Assembly: GCF_904846075.1 (NCBI RefSeq)
Contig: NZ_CAJGZH010000002.1
Coordinates: 372,001 to 436,000, forward strand
From: Psychrobacter glacincola
GTDB taxonomy: Bacteria > Pseudomonadota > Gammaproteobacteria > Pseudomonadales > Moraxellaceae
DNA length: 64,000 nt
Direction: 5' to 3'
Part shown: piece by piece, positions 36,367-45,620 of the stretch
Layout: each line of letters begins with the position of its first letter
Position numbering within the stretch: position 1 is the stretch's first letter
Program-made: the position numbers and the translations under genes
Notes under the pieces: generated by a model
What the model was told of the DNA's origin: nothing
The model's database searches: none
The model's input: only the letters and a program-made list of their open reading frames with translations

Positions 36367-38097
36367 CTAAATCATACTCGCCTGCAGCAACTGCTGCGCA
36401 TAGGGATGCTGTGGGCTATTAAAAACATCTTCAGTACGTCCAGACTCAATACATATGCCATCTTTAAGCACCATAATTTGCTGACATAGGGCGCGCACCA
36501 CTTTTAAGTCATGACTAATAAACACATAACTGATTTGCAATTTTTCCTGAATTTCACGCAGCAAGCTAACTACAGTGACCTGCGTGGTACTATCAAGCGC
36601 GGACGTCGGCTCATCCAATATCAGTAGACTCGGCTGCATAATAAGGGCGCGAGCAAGTGCGACACGCTGACGCTGACCACCTGATAGCTCATGCGGATAA
36701 CGATGCGCAAACTCAGCTGGCAGATGTACGGTAGTAAGGCTATCCATCACCGCCTGCTGCCGTGCTGCTTTATCAACGCCTTGTACAAGCAATCCTTCTT
36801 CAATGATTTGCATCACCGTCATACGTGGATTGATACTGGCAAAGGGGTCTTGAAATACCATTTGAATTTGCGAGCGAAACTGACGTAGCTCACCCTTGGA
36901 CAATACTGAAATATCTTGTCCATTGACCATTATTTCGCCACCCACACGCGCTTGATTGCTAAGTAATTGACTTAATGCCAGCGCTATCGTGGTTTTTCCA
37001 GAGCCTGACTCACCTACAATGCCTAACGCCCACCCTTTCTGTAGCGTCATATCAACATTTTTTACCGCATCAAACCAGCGCTTAGTACCACCAAACAGAC
37101 TTTTTTCAATGGGAAACTGTACTTGTAAATTGCTGACTTGCAATACGGTTGATTGCTGAATTTTATCATCATTAGAGAAGTTCAGTGCTTGGCCAAAGTC
37201 TTGCTGAATAAGCGAGCGAGTATATTCTGCTTTAGGCTCATTAAATACCGCTGCCGTTTGCCCTTGCTCAATCGTTTGCCCTTGGCGCATGACAATTACT
37301 TCATCACTGTAGCGCCTGACCAGATTGAGGTCATGGCTAATAAGCACCATCGCCATATTATGCTGACGCTTAAGATCATCTAATAGAGCGAGAATCTCAC
37401 GTTGCAGAGTCACATCAAGCGCGGTGGTCGGCTCATCAGCGATTAAAATATCAGGCTGCTGTGCCAATGCCATGGCAATCATGACCCGTTGACGTTGACC
37501 ACCTGATAGCTCATGCGGATAGCGGTTCAGCTTATCAGTCGGATTGGTAATATTGACATCATTTAGTAAATCGATTGTTTGACTTTGCCATTGTTTCTTG
37601 GGCACACCAACTAGACGTAGCGATTCAGCAATTTGTTTGGCAACTGTATGTAGTGGATTGAGCGCTGTCATCGGCTCTTGAAACACCATGCCGATGCGCT
37701 GTCCGCGAATAGAGCGCAGCGCAGCGTTACGTGCCTTAGCACTAACACTAACATTGGCATTGGCATTGGCTATCGGTAGCACAGTCAACCCTGCTAGCTT
37801 CACCTCACCGCTAACAGTCAAACTGTCTGGCAATAAGCCTAATAGCGCAAGACTTGCAATGGATTTGCCAGAGCCCGATTCACCAACGATAGCAAGGGTT
37901 TGTCCTTGCCTAAGCGCATAAGACAGATTATCAACTAACGTTAAGCCAGTATTGGTAACAATGCTCAGCTTATCCACGGTCAGCATCAGCTTATTTTGGT
38001 TATTGCTATGACTATTATTTAAATGGGCATTTTGCTCAGTAGCAATCGTCATATTAGTAGTTGTCAAACTATCAGTAATCACATTATCAGTTGTCAT
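36367..38097 (-). CDS. yejF: YejF-type oligopeptide ABC transporter ATPase (two fused ATPase domains)
   Basis: This cytoplasmic component carries two complete ABC domains in one chain, as in YejF. The first has GESGSGKSIASLALLG and LSGGQRQRVMIAMALA with LIADEPTTALD; the second has GESGSGKTTIALALSQ and LSGGQRQRVALARALI with ILDEPTSALD. It energises uptake of peptides, including the peptide-nucleotide antibiotic microcin C in E. coli. I start at the ATG at 38097, one base after the yejE stop, which fits coupled translation; an upstream extension would overlap yejE by 44 bp. Length is 576 aa, close to E. coli YejF (529 aa), with a Thr/Asn-rich N-terminus of about 40 residues. Confidence 0.93.
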   Translation of the reverse strand: MTTDNVITDSLTTTNMTIATEQNAHLNNSHSNNQNKLMLTVDKLSIVTNTGLTLVDNLSYALRQGQTLAIVGESGSGKSIASLALLGLLPDSLTVSGEVKLAGLTVLPIANANANVSVSAKARNAALRSIRGQRIGMVFQEPMTALNPLHTVAKQIAESLRLVGVPKKQWQSQTIDLLNDVNITNPTDKLNRYPHELSGGQRQRVMIAMALAQQPDILIADEPTTALDVTLQREILALLDDLKRQHNMAMVLISHDLNLVRRYSDEVIVMRQGQTIEQGQTAAVFNEPKAEYTRSLIQQDFGQALNFSNDDKIQQSTVLQVSNLQVQFPIEKSLFGGTKRWFDAVKNVDMTLQKGWALGIVGESGSGKTTIALALSQLLSNQARVGGEIMVNGQDISVLSKGELRQFRSQIQMVFQDPFASINPRMTVMQIIEEGLLVQGVDKAARQQAVMDSLTTVHLPAEFAHRYPHELSGGQRQRVALARALIMQPSLLILDEPTSALDSTTQVTVVSLLREIQEKLQISYVFISHDLKVVRALCQQIMVLKDGICIESGRTEDVFNSPQHPYAQQLLQASMI

Positions 38098-38098
38098 A

Positions 38099-39193
38099 TC
38101 AGGAGCGCCTCGGGTCAAACGCATCACGCAGCGCTTCGCCAACGAATATTAGCAGTGATAAGATAAAGGTCAAACTAAAAAACCCAGATAGCGCAAGCCA
38201 TGGTGCATCGAGATTATTTTTCCCTTGTACCATCAGCTCGCCGAGAGACGGTGACCCAGGCGGCAAGCCATAACCTAAAAAATCTAGTGCGGTTAAAGCG
38301 ATAATATTAGCTGTCAATATAAAAGGCAATTGCGACAAGCTTGACGCTAAGGCATTGGGCAAAATATGTCTGAGCATGATTTGACTGTCTGAAGCCCCAA
38401 GATTACGAGCAGCGCGCACATAGTCAAAGTTACGCGCCCGCAAAAACTCTGCCCGTACCAAGCCAACCAGCCCCATCCAACCAAATAATAACATCATTGC
38501 AAATAGCATAAAGATACTAGGGCTGAATAAGCTGACCAAGATAATAATCATAAATAGCTGCGGCATACCGCCCCACACTTCCATGAAGCGCTGCCCTGCC
38601 AAATCTATCCAACCACCGTAATAACCTTGTATTGCACCGACGATAATACCAATCACTGCCCCAGCAAGTGTTAATGCTAAACCAAACAATAATGACACGC
38701 GCATGCCATAAAGTATTCGTGCCAACACGTCGCGGCCTAAGTCATCAGTACCAAGCCAATTCTGGCTATTGGGCGCTGCTGGATATGGAATACCCAGCTC
38801 AACGTTTGGTGTCTGATCGGCAAATGGAATCGGCGGCATAATGTAAAAACCCTGCTCATTAATCAGCGTCTGTACCGCAGGGTCTTTATAATTGGCTTCA
38901 GTCTCAAACACCCCACCAAAAGCCGTTTCAGGATAGGCTTTTAGAACAGGAAAGTAATAATCGCCTTGATACTGCACCAGTAGCGGCTTGTCATTGGCAA
39001 TCACATTGGCTGCCATACAAATGACGAATATCAGCGCAAAAATGAATAATGATACGACGCCAAGACGATTTTGGCGAAAATGGTTTAGGCGTGCCTGCCA
39101 GATAGGATTTAGACGACATTTATTTGGCATAGAGACAGGAGATGCAGATGAAGGCGTTGAAGGTAATGGATGATTTGATATTTTATCTGACAT
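38099..39193 (-). CDS. yejE: ABC peptide transporter permease YejE
   Basis: This 364-aa inner-membrane protein has an N-terminal helix and periplasmic segment (about residues 35-150) and five more helices. The EAA loop contains AARNLGASDSQIMLRHILPNALA, which contacts the ATPase. The NWLGTDDLGRDVLARILYGMRVSLLFGL segment is typical of DppC/YejE permeases. The N-terminus is Pro/Ser rich. Its ATG overlaps the yejB stop by one base, and its stop is one base from yejF, so the three are tightly coupled. Confidence 0.93.
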   Translation of the reverse strand: MSDKISNHPLPSTPSSASPVSMPNKCRLNPIWQARLNHFRQNRLGVVSLFIFALIFVICMAANVIANDKPLLVQYQGDYYFPVLKAYPETAFGGVFETEANYKDPAVQTLINEQGFYIMPPIPFADQTPNVELGIPYPAAPNSQNWLGTDDLGRDVLARILYGMRVSLLFGLALTLAGAVIGIIVGAIQGYYGGWIDLAGQRFMEVWGGMPQLFMIIILVSLFSPSIFMLFAMMLLFGWMGLVGLVRAEFLRARNFDYVRAARNLGASDSQIMLRHILPNALASSLSQLPFILTANIIALTALDFLGYGLPPGSPSLGELMVQGKNNLDAPWLALSGFFSLTFILSLLIFVGEALRDAFDPRRS

Positions 39194-40260
39194 TAGCGCC
39201 CCTCAAAATCAATACGAGGATCAATTAAGTGATAACTTAAATCACTGATTAACTGCAATAATAGTCCGAGTAAAGTAAAGATAAATAGCGTACCGAATAT
39301 CACAGGATAATCACGCTGTTGAATGGCTTCGAAGCCTAAGAGACCCAAACCATCAAGCTTAAAAATAATCTCAATCAAAAAATTACCGGCAAAGAAAATA
39401 CCAACGATAGCCGCTGGAATACCCGCGATAATAATCAGCATGGCATTACGAAACACATGCCCGTATAACACTTGACGCTCAGCCAAGCCTTTGGCACGAG
39501 CAGTAAGCACATATTGCTTGCCGAGCTCTTCCAAAAAGCTAAACTTGGTCAAATAAGTCAAGCCCGCAAAACCGCCAATCGTACTTGCTAGCAGCGGTAG
39601 CGCTAAATGCCAAAAGTAATCTTTGATTTTACCCAGCGCGCTTAATTGATCGAAGTTCTCAGAGGTCAAGCCTTGCAGTGGAAAGATATTCCAGTAGCTA
39701 CCACCGGCAAAAAACACCAGTAATATAACGGCAAATACGAAAACAGGTATTGCATGCCCGATAGCCAGTAGCATGGCAGTAACTTTATCAATCCCCGAGC
39801 CATGATGCATGGCTTTATAGATACCTAATGGAATCGCTATCATATAAATCAGCAACGTGCTCCAGAGCCCAAGCGAGATAGAAACGGGTAATTTCTCGAT
39901 AATTAAATCTGTTACCGACTGTCCTTTAAAAAAAGACTCGCCGAAATCTAGCTGAGCGTAATTCTTTAACATGAGCCAAAAGCGCTCAGGTGCCGATTTA
40001 TCAAAGCCGTATTGGGCATTAATCGCTGCAACCATTTCCTCAGATAAGCCACGCGTACCTTGATAGGTACTGTTATTTCCCGCACTACCTGCGCCAATAT
40101 TACCGCCAAGTGCATTGTCTTTTGCACCTTGCTCAATAAGCGCCAGTTGCTGCTCGACAGGACCACCAGGCGCTGCTTGTACAATCACAAAGTTTGCGAG
40201 CAATATCAAAAAAAGCGTCGGTAATATCAGCAGTAACCTTTTTAAGATATAACGACCCAT
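39193..40260 (-). CDS. yejB: ABC peptide transporter permease YejB
   Basis: This 355-aa permease of the DppB type has about six helices. It begins MGRYILKRLLLILPTLFLILLANFVIVQAAPGGPVE, the usual first helix, and has the EAA loop KQYVLTARAKGLAERQVLYGHVFRNAM. A periplasmic loop of about 30 residues with Gly/Ser repeats (NALGGNIGAGSAGNN) is longer than in E. coli. AGGA lies 11 bases before the ATG. It overlaps yejE by one base. gloB lies between it and yejA. Confidence 0.93.
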   Translation of the reverse strand: MGRYILKRLLLILPTLFLILLANFVIVQAAPGGPVEQQLALIEQGAKDNALGGNIGAGSAGNNSTYQGTRGLSEEMVAAINAQYGFDKSAPERFWLMLKNYAQLDFGESFFKGQSVTDLIIEKLPVSISLGLWSTLLIYMIAIPLGIYKAMHHGSGIDKVTAMLLAIGHAIPVFVFAVILLVFFAGGSYWNIFPLQGLTSENFDQLSALGKIKDYFWHLALPLLASTIGGFAGLTYLTKFSFLEELGKQYVLTARAKGLAERQVLYGHVFRNAMLIIIAGIPAAIVGIFFAGNFLIEIIFKLDGLGLLGFEAIQQRDYPVIFGTLFIFTLLGLLLQLISDLSYHLIDPRIDFEGR

Positions 40261-40380
40261 AACGGTGGCTTCCTAAGATAAAAACATAACAACAGAGAAA
40301 ATGAGCAGCGACCACTTATCGACTTATTATTTGTTAAAGCATTGATTAGAACTTATGGCTTAAGCTTTAAAAGTTAGAAA

Positions 40381-41160
40381 CTAGAAGCTATTTTTAAGCT
40401 CACGTAACGCAGCAAATACAGCCAAAGATTTATCATCATCGATAGTTGCTTTAGACTTCACCCCTGCTATCACACTCGGCTCTTGCGTCCGTAAAAACAC
40501 ATTGACTGCGCGCTCATGTTCTAGAGTGACTGGCAACGTCGGGATACCCTCGGCGTTTTTTTCTTCTGCTTGTGTCAAAGCTTGCTGCATCGCTTCATTA
40601 GCAGGCTCAATAGATAAGCCAAAGCGCAGATTACTAGCGGTATATTCGTGCGCAGGGTATAGCAAGGTATCGGTTGGCAAACCATTTAAACGCTTAAAGC
40701 TGTTGTGTAATTGCTCAATCGTCCCCGTAAATACCCGTCCGCATCCAGCACTAAATAAAGTATCGCCACAAAAGCAGTGCTTAAGCCCGTCAATCTCTAA
40801 AATATAAGCCACGTGGCTAGCAGTATGACCGGACACATCCCATACTTGTGCTGCACAGCCCCACGCACTGACGGTACTACCATCTTTGATGGTTTGATCT
40901 TCATCGACATTATGCTCAGTATGCGCAACCAGATGCGTCATCGGATAAGACTCTTGCAGTTCTGCGACACCGCCGATATGGTCATGATGATGATGAGTCG
41001 TCCAGATAGACGTCAGCTCTAATTTATTTTCTTCCAAATAACTCATGACAGGCTCAGCTTGACCAGGATCAATAACGATCGCCTGTTTATTATTTTCATT
41101 AATCAATGTCCAAATATAATTATCATTGAACGCTTTGATTGGGTGAATGCGGATAGTCAT
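40381..41160 (-). CDS. gloB: hydroxyacylglutathione hydrolase (glyoxalase II)
   Basis: The enzyme hydrolyses S-lactoylglutathione to lactate and glutathione in methylglyoxal detoxification. It is a metallo-beta-lactamase fold protein with T55-HHHHDH61, the FCGDTLFSAGCGRVF strand and YPAHEYTASNLRF. Length is 259 aa, as in E. coli GloB (251 aa). AAGGA lies 7 bases before the ATG. It lies inside the yej operon, 104 bp downstream of yejA and 120 bp upstream of yejB, on the same strand. I know of no functional tie between the two systems, so cotranscription is likely but the link is not explained. Confidence 0.96.
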   Translation of the reverse strand: MTIRIHPIKAFNDNYIWTLINENNKQAIVIDPGQAEPVMSYLEENKLELTSIWTTHHHHDHIGGVAELQESYPMTHLVAHTEHNVDEDQTIKDGSTVSAWGCAAQVWDVSGHTASHVAYILEIDGLKHCFCGDTLFSAGCGRVFTGTIEQLHNSFKRLNGLPTDTLLYPAHEYTASNLRFGLSIEPANEAMQQALTQAEEKNAEGIPTLPVTLEHERAVNVFLRTQEPSVIAGVKSKATIDDDKSLAVFAALRELKNSF

Positions 41161-41264
41161 ATTAAATCCTTACCAGTAGTTATCTTTATTGCTGATGTCT
41201 TTTATTGATTTTTTAAACGAAATAAAATTTTAAGATGAAGCGTTATTTCCTTTATTGTTCTAAA

Positions 41265-43109
41265 TTATTGCTTCAAGTATTGGTTAACACGTGCTTCTGC
41301 TTCTTTATCCGTCCACCAGTAGTCAATACCGATGGCATTAGAGGGCAGTTTTTCAGTATGACGATATTGATCCCAATAGGCGACATTGGTCGCTGATTTG
41401 CCGTATAAGGGCACTAAATAATGACCAGCACGTAGTAGGCGATCGAGCACCTGAGTATATAAAACAATCTCATCACGATTTTTGGCTTTGCCTAACTGAT
41501 CTATTACTGTGTCAATCGCCGTATTTTTAATACCAATAGTATTTCTATTACCCGCTTGGTCAGCGGCTGAGCTACCCCAAAAACCAACTTGTTCCGCACC
41601 AGGGGATAAACTCTGAGCAAATTTATCAACTATCATGTCGTAGTCAAAACGGCGTACCCGCTCATAATATTGTGGTCCGTCGACTTGACGTAACGTGGCA
41701 TCAAATCCCAAGCGCTTTAAATTTCGAATATATGGCAGCAGCACCCGACCCATGGTTTCGCCTGTCATCAATATCTCAATCTGAGCAAGTTTTCCATTGG
41801 GCTGATATAGCTTCATATCGTTATAATAAAATCCAGCATCTAGCAACAGCTGCCGCGCTTCTAGTAACTCTTTACGGTTAAAGCCACTACCGTCACTGGT
41901 CGGCAATTGCCACTCCATTAATACGGCTTGACGTTGCAACGGTTCAAGCTTAGGTAATAAAGGCGTAAGCACCTGCATCTCTTCAGCAGATGGCACCCCT
42001 GTTGCGGCAAGCTCGGAGCCATGAAAGAAACTTTGCAAGCGTTCATACTGCCCATGAAACAAGGTCTTATTCATCCACTCAAAGTCATAAGCCTTGCTCA
42101 GTGCTTGGCGAACGCGAATATCTTGAAAGATGGAACGTCGCATATTCATGACTAGACCTTGCATCGGTACTGGGTTTTCGCTGCTGATCGTTTCTTTATT
42201 AATCATCCCTGCCTTGACTGCAGGGAAGTTATAACCCGTTGCCCAGTTCGAGGCTTTATTCTCAGGGCGAAAACGATATTGACCAGACTTAAAACCTTCG
42301 AAGGCAATCTCATCGCTTTGATAATAAACAAACTTAATCATATCGAAGTTATAACGACCGCGATTGACCATCAAATCACGACCCCAATAATTGGGATCAC
42401 GTACATAGCTGACCGAGCGCCCTGCATCGACACGTCCTAACTTATAAGGTCCACTGCCCATCAATGGCGTCAACGTTATTTTTTCAAAATCCGTATCGAT
42501 AGAGGACTTAGCAAAAATAGGAAACTGTCCGACGGTTAATAAAATCTCTTTATTATCATCAGAAGCAAAGACAAATTTGACTTGCTGCTTATCAACAACT
42601 TGAATGTCTTTAATATCACCCAAATAGCTGCGGATATACATCGGTCCTTTATTTAACAGTGCGTCATAAGTCGCTTTGACGTCACTACTGGTGACTGGCG
42701 TTCCATCCCAAAAACGGGCAGCAGGATTAATATGATAGATAATCCAACTGGTATCATCAGGGTCATAAGTGACCTTGCTCGCCAGCTGCGGATACATGGT
42801 AAAGGCTTCATTTAATGAGCCAGTCATCAAGGTGTCATAGAGATAATCGGTGCCAACCATCGCCACACCTGTGGTCATCCACTTGTTGGCCGCATTAAAG
42901 GTGCCGCGCGCATCGAGCGATAACGTGCCGCCTGTCGGTGCCTTTGGATTGGCATAAGGCATAAAAGGCGCATTAATATACTCAGTAGTACTATTATGAC
43001 CAAGCGCAGTAGTGGTGATCGGCGCCGCGATACTAACTGGTATCCAGCTCGCCATTGCTCCTAATGTTGCCACTAACAAGATGACTTTTAGCATGGTATT
43101 TTTTATCAT
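41265..43109 (-). CDS. yejA: periplasmic solute-binding protein YejA
   Basis: This 614-aa substrate-binding protein of the peptide/nickel-binding class (SBP_bac_5) feeds YejBEF. The signal peptide is MLKVILLVATLGAMASWIPVSIAA with a cleavage near AAP. Mature-domain features include YDTLMTGSLNEAF, PAARFWDGTPVTSSDVKATYD and YDMIVDKFAQSLSPGAEQVGFWGS, typical of YejA rather than OppA. Two ATGs (43109 and 43094) would both give a usable signal. The genes yejA-gloB-yejB-yejE-yejF run in one direction without an internal terminator that I can see. Confidence 0.92.
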   Translation of the reverse strand: MIKNTMLKVILLVATLGAMASWIPVSIAAPITTTALGHNSTTEYINAPFMPYANPKAPTGGTLSLDARGTFNAANKWMTTGVAMVGTDYLYDTLMTGSLNEAFTMYPQLASKVTYDPDDTSWIIYHINPAARFWDGTPVTSSDVKATYDALLNKGPMYIRSYLGDIKDIQVVDKQQVKFVFASDDNKEILLTVGQFPIFAKSSIDTDFEKITLTPLMGSGPYKLGRVDAGRSVSYVRDPNYWGRDLMVNRGRYNFDMIKFVYYQSDEIAFEGFKSGQYRFRPENKASNWATGYNFPAVKAGMINKETISSENPVPMQGLVMNMRRSIFQDIRVRQALSKAYDFEWMNKTLFHGQYERLQSFFHGSELAATGVPSAEEMQVLTPLLPKLEPLQRQAVLMEWQLPTSDGSGFNRKELLEARQLLLDAGFYYNDMKLYQPNGKLAQIEILMTGETMGRVLLPYIRNLKRLGFDATLRQVDGPQYYERVRRFDYDMIVDKFAQSLSPGAEQVGFWGSSAADQAGNRNTIGIKNTAIDTVIDQLGKAKNRDEIVLYTQVLDRLLRAGHYLVPLYGKSATNVAYWDQYRHTEKLPSNAIGIDYWWTDKEAEARVNQYLKQ

Positions 43110-43304
43110 AATAAAGTTATAACAAACCCTTGTGCTAGCCCAATGAGTATGATGAAATTTTACTTAAGTGCTACCATATAATTGAAAAGAGTGAGTGCTG
43201 CAGAATTTTATCATAACAAACTTAGGTTTTTTAACCTAATGATTTGCAGCGTTAGAGTTGCTACATGATGCATCATTTATCTTAAAAGAATACTAACGTG
43301 TATA

Positions 43305-43340
43305 AAAAAAGACGCAGCTTATAAAAGTTGCGTCTTTTAT
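43305..43340 (-). terminator. terminator of serC
   Basis: A 14-bp stem with one G-U (43307-43320 with 43325-43338), a 4-nt loop and a T-run on the minus strand, 20 bp past the serC stop. Confidence 0.88.
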
Positions 43341-43359
43341 TTTAAAGTCTATGCATAAT

Positions 43360-44469
43360 TTATGCGTGTTTTTTCTCAAACGCAATCATAAAGTCAACCA
43401 ACTGCTGCACCCAATCTAATGACACTGCATTGTAAATGCTGGCACGCATACCGCCCACATCGCGGTGACCTTTTAGATTCATCAATCCTGCCGCTTCCGA
43501 ATCTTCTAAGAATACTTTATCAAGGCTGCTGTCGGCTAAGGTAAAAGGCACATTCATGATAGAGCGATATTTGGGGTCAACTGGATTGCTATAAAAGCTG
43601 CTATCATCAATCGTTTTATAGAGTAAATCGGCTTTTTGTTGGTTGATTTTGCCGATAGCAGCGACGCCGCCCTGCTCCTCTAGCCAATCAAATACCAGCC
43701 CTGCCAAATACCAAGAGTAAGTCGCTGGTGTGTTTGACATTGATTCTTTTTCAGCTTGGTGCTCATAGTTCATCAGCAGTGGGCACCATTCACTCGCTTG
43801 ACCTAATAGGTCTTCACGGATAATCACGATAATCAGACCTGCTGGCCCGATATTTTTTTGCGCACCCGCGTAAATCATGCCAAATTTAGAGACGTCAATT
43901 GGCTGTGACAAAATGCAAGAAGACATATCGACGACAATCGGCGCATCGACTTGTGGCGGCTCAAATATTTGCAAACCATGAATGGTTTCGTTGGCACAGT
44001 AATGAAAATAAGCGGCATCTTTGCTAATATTCCACTCGCTCTCGGCTAGTACATCAGTAAAGCTGCTACCTTTGCCTGTTGCAACTTCGTTAACTTCACC
44101 AAGACCTAGTTTGGCATAGCGCTGGGCTTCTTTGACCGCTTTACCAGACCATGCACCCGTCGTTAGATAGTCTGCGCGCCCACCATTTAGCAAGTTTAAT
44201 GGAATCGCTGAAAACTGTAAGCTAGCACCACCTTGTAAAAACAGCACTTTATAGTTATCTGGAATGTCCATCAATGAGCGCAATTTGGCTTCGGCTTTTT
44301 CGGTAATGGCGATGTATTCTTTACTACGGTGACTCACTTCCATGACCGACATGCCGCGTCCCTGCCAATCAAGCAACTCTTCTTGAGCGCGTGATAATAC
44401 GGCCGTCGGTATAGTAGCAGGTCCCGCTGAAAAATTGGGTACGCGGTTAGGAGCGGCTTTATTGGTCAT
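43360..44469 (-). CDS. serC: phosphoserine aminotransferase
   Basis: The PLP enzyme makes phosphoserine from phosphohydroxypyruvate and glutamate and also acts in pyridoxine synthesis. Visible features are FSAGPATIP at the N-terminus, GGASLQFSAIPLNLL, and AGAQKNIGPAGL with the PLP lysine at 205. Length is 369 aa, close to E. coli SerC (362). I start it at the ATG at 44469, since AGGA lies 8 bases before it; the TTG two codons earlier would overlap that. It is a single gene, about 100 bp after the psi-like gene and with its own terminator. Confidence 0.95.
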   Translation of the reverse strand: MTNKAAPNRVPNFSAGPATIPTAVLSRAQEELLDWQGRGMSVMEVSHRSKEYIAITEKAEAKLRSLMDIPDNYKVLFLQGGASLQFSAIPLNLLNGGRADYLTTGAWSGKAVKEAQRYAKLGLGEVNEVATGKGSSFTDVLAESEWNISKDAAYFHYCANETIHGLQIFEPPQVDAPIVVDMSSCILSQPIDVSKFGMIYAGAQKNIGPAGLIIVIIREDLLGQASEWCPLLMNYEHQAEKESMSNTPATYSWYLAGLVFDWLEEQGGVAAIGKINQQKADLLYKTIDDSSFYSNPVDPKYRSIMNVPFTLADSSLDKVFLEDSEAAGLMNLKGHRDVGGMRASIYNAVSLDWVQQLVDFMIAFEKKHA

Positions 44470-44576
44470 AATCAATATCCTAAATATGATGAAGTCATCG
44501 TGGTTATTAAAGGTTGAATGTTGAATGTTGAATTTATCGTTATTTTTTAATCTCTATCATAGTAAGTGGTAAGCCT

Positions 44577-45485
44577 TTAACTGTGACTCGATAACTGCTC
44601 CCAAAGCTGACGTTTGAGATTACTATCAGTAAGCATCTCATCCAACGTGGGTGCAGTCGTCAGGTTAGGATGCTCAAGACCGTCAGGCAACACTGTCAAT
44701 GCGGCAATTTTTATCTCTTCGCTACGGCCGATTTTAAAGACGTATCCAGCAAGACTGGCATTGGCAAGCTCAGCCGTATCCATACCTTCACAGATAGGGA
44801 ACGATGTCGTCTCACAACTGATGGATAACGCTTGGGTGATATTTTGCCACAGTTTTTGGCTGTCATGATTAAGTGCTTGGATATCCACCAAAATCACCCA
44901 ATCACCATAACGACCACCTTGTAAATCAAAGGGTGCTACCTTTTTAAAGCTTTCCTCTTGAAAGCCCTCTTCTTTAAAACTGCCATTTTCAAAGCTCGAA
45001 GCGTCATTTATATCAACAATAGAAGTTTGCTGTACAACAGTATCTACAAAGGAGGTAACGGCGGGCTTAGAGATGTCAGGGGTAGTCGAGTCAAAACTAT
45101 AGGTAACGGGGCTTTGCTGGTCAGAATAGCTTAAATCTGTATCATTAGCGTCATCATAATAGTGATTAGTAGACTCATCATCCACTATACCTGATAGCGA
45201 ATCAGCAGATGCTGAATGCGACATCCCAATGCTTATATCTTCACCATTGGGAGACTCAATAGTTGGCTGTTCAGTGGTCGGAGCAGCAGCAACAGAGGCA
45301 ATGCTGGTATTAGCGATAGTCGAGTGAGTGGTAGCCGGATCAGGCAGAGTAGGCGCAGAAATATCTGCGATATTCATGGTTTCAGAGCTCGGCTGCACCC
45401 ACTGATTGATACCCATCATCGCTAAAATCTGGCGCTGCTGCATGCGCTGCTGCAATACAATTAGCGGCTCTTGGATATCACTCAT
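44577..45485 (-). CDS. candidate DNA polymerase III psi subunit (HolD-like) with a long low-complexity insert
   Basis: I do not recognise this 302-aa protein by overall similarity, but its ends fit the psi subunit. Residues 18-31 (RQILAMMGINQWVQ) match the E. coli psi N-terminal motif WQLQQLGITQW. Residues 193-298 show a short strand (DWVILVD), an ICEGM... segment and a C-terminal LKRQLWEQL that parallels ARAALWQQI. Between them, residues about 35-190 are Ser/Thr/Asp-rich and probably disordered; E. coli psi (137 aa) has nothing like it. Psi links the clamp loader to chi and SSB. The proposal is inference from motifs and from the small core; holD is normally poorly conserved. Neighbours are serC and an M48 protease. 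Confidence 0.5.
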   Translation of the reverse strand: MSDIQEPLIVLQQRMQQRQILAMMGINQWVQPSSETMNIADISAPTLPDPATTHSTIANTSIASVAAAPTTEQPTIESPNGEDISIGMSHSASADSLSGIVDDESTNHYYDDANDTDLSYSDQQSPVTYSFDSTTPDISKPAVTSFVDTVVQQTSIVDINDASSFENGSFKEEGFQEESFKKVAPFDLQGGRYGDWVILVDIQALNHDSQKLWQNITQALSISCETTSFPICEGMDTAELANASLAGYVFKIGRSEEIKIAALTVLPDGLEHPNLTTAPTLDEMLTDSNLKRQLWEQLSSHS

Positions 45486-45620
45486 GCTTATTTACTATCC
45501 TACTTATCTAAAATGAATTTACAGGCTTTTACTATCAAAAGAAATGCTATTAAGAAAAGGTCAAGAACATATCGTTTCTTGCCAGCAAAACAATTACTTA
45601 AGTACCATCAACTAAATTGC

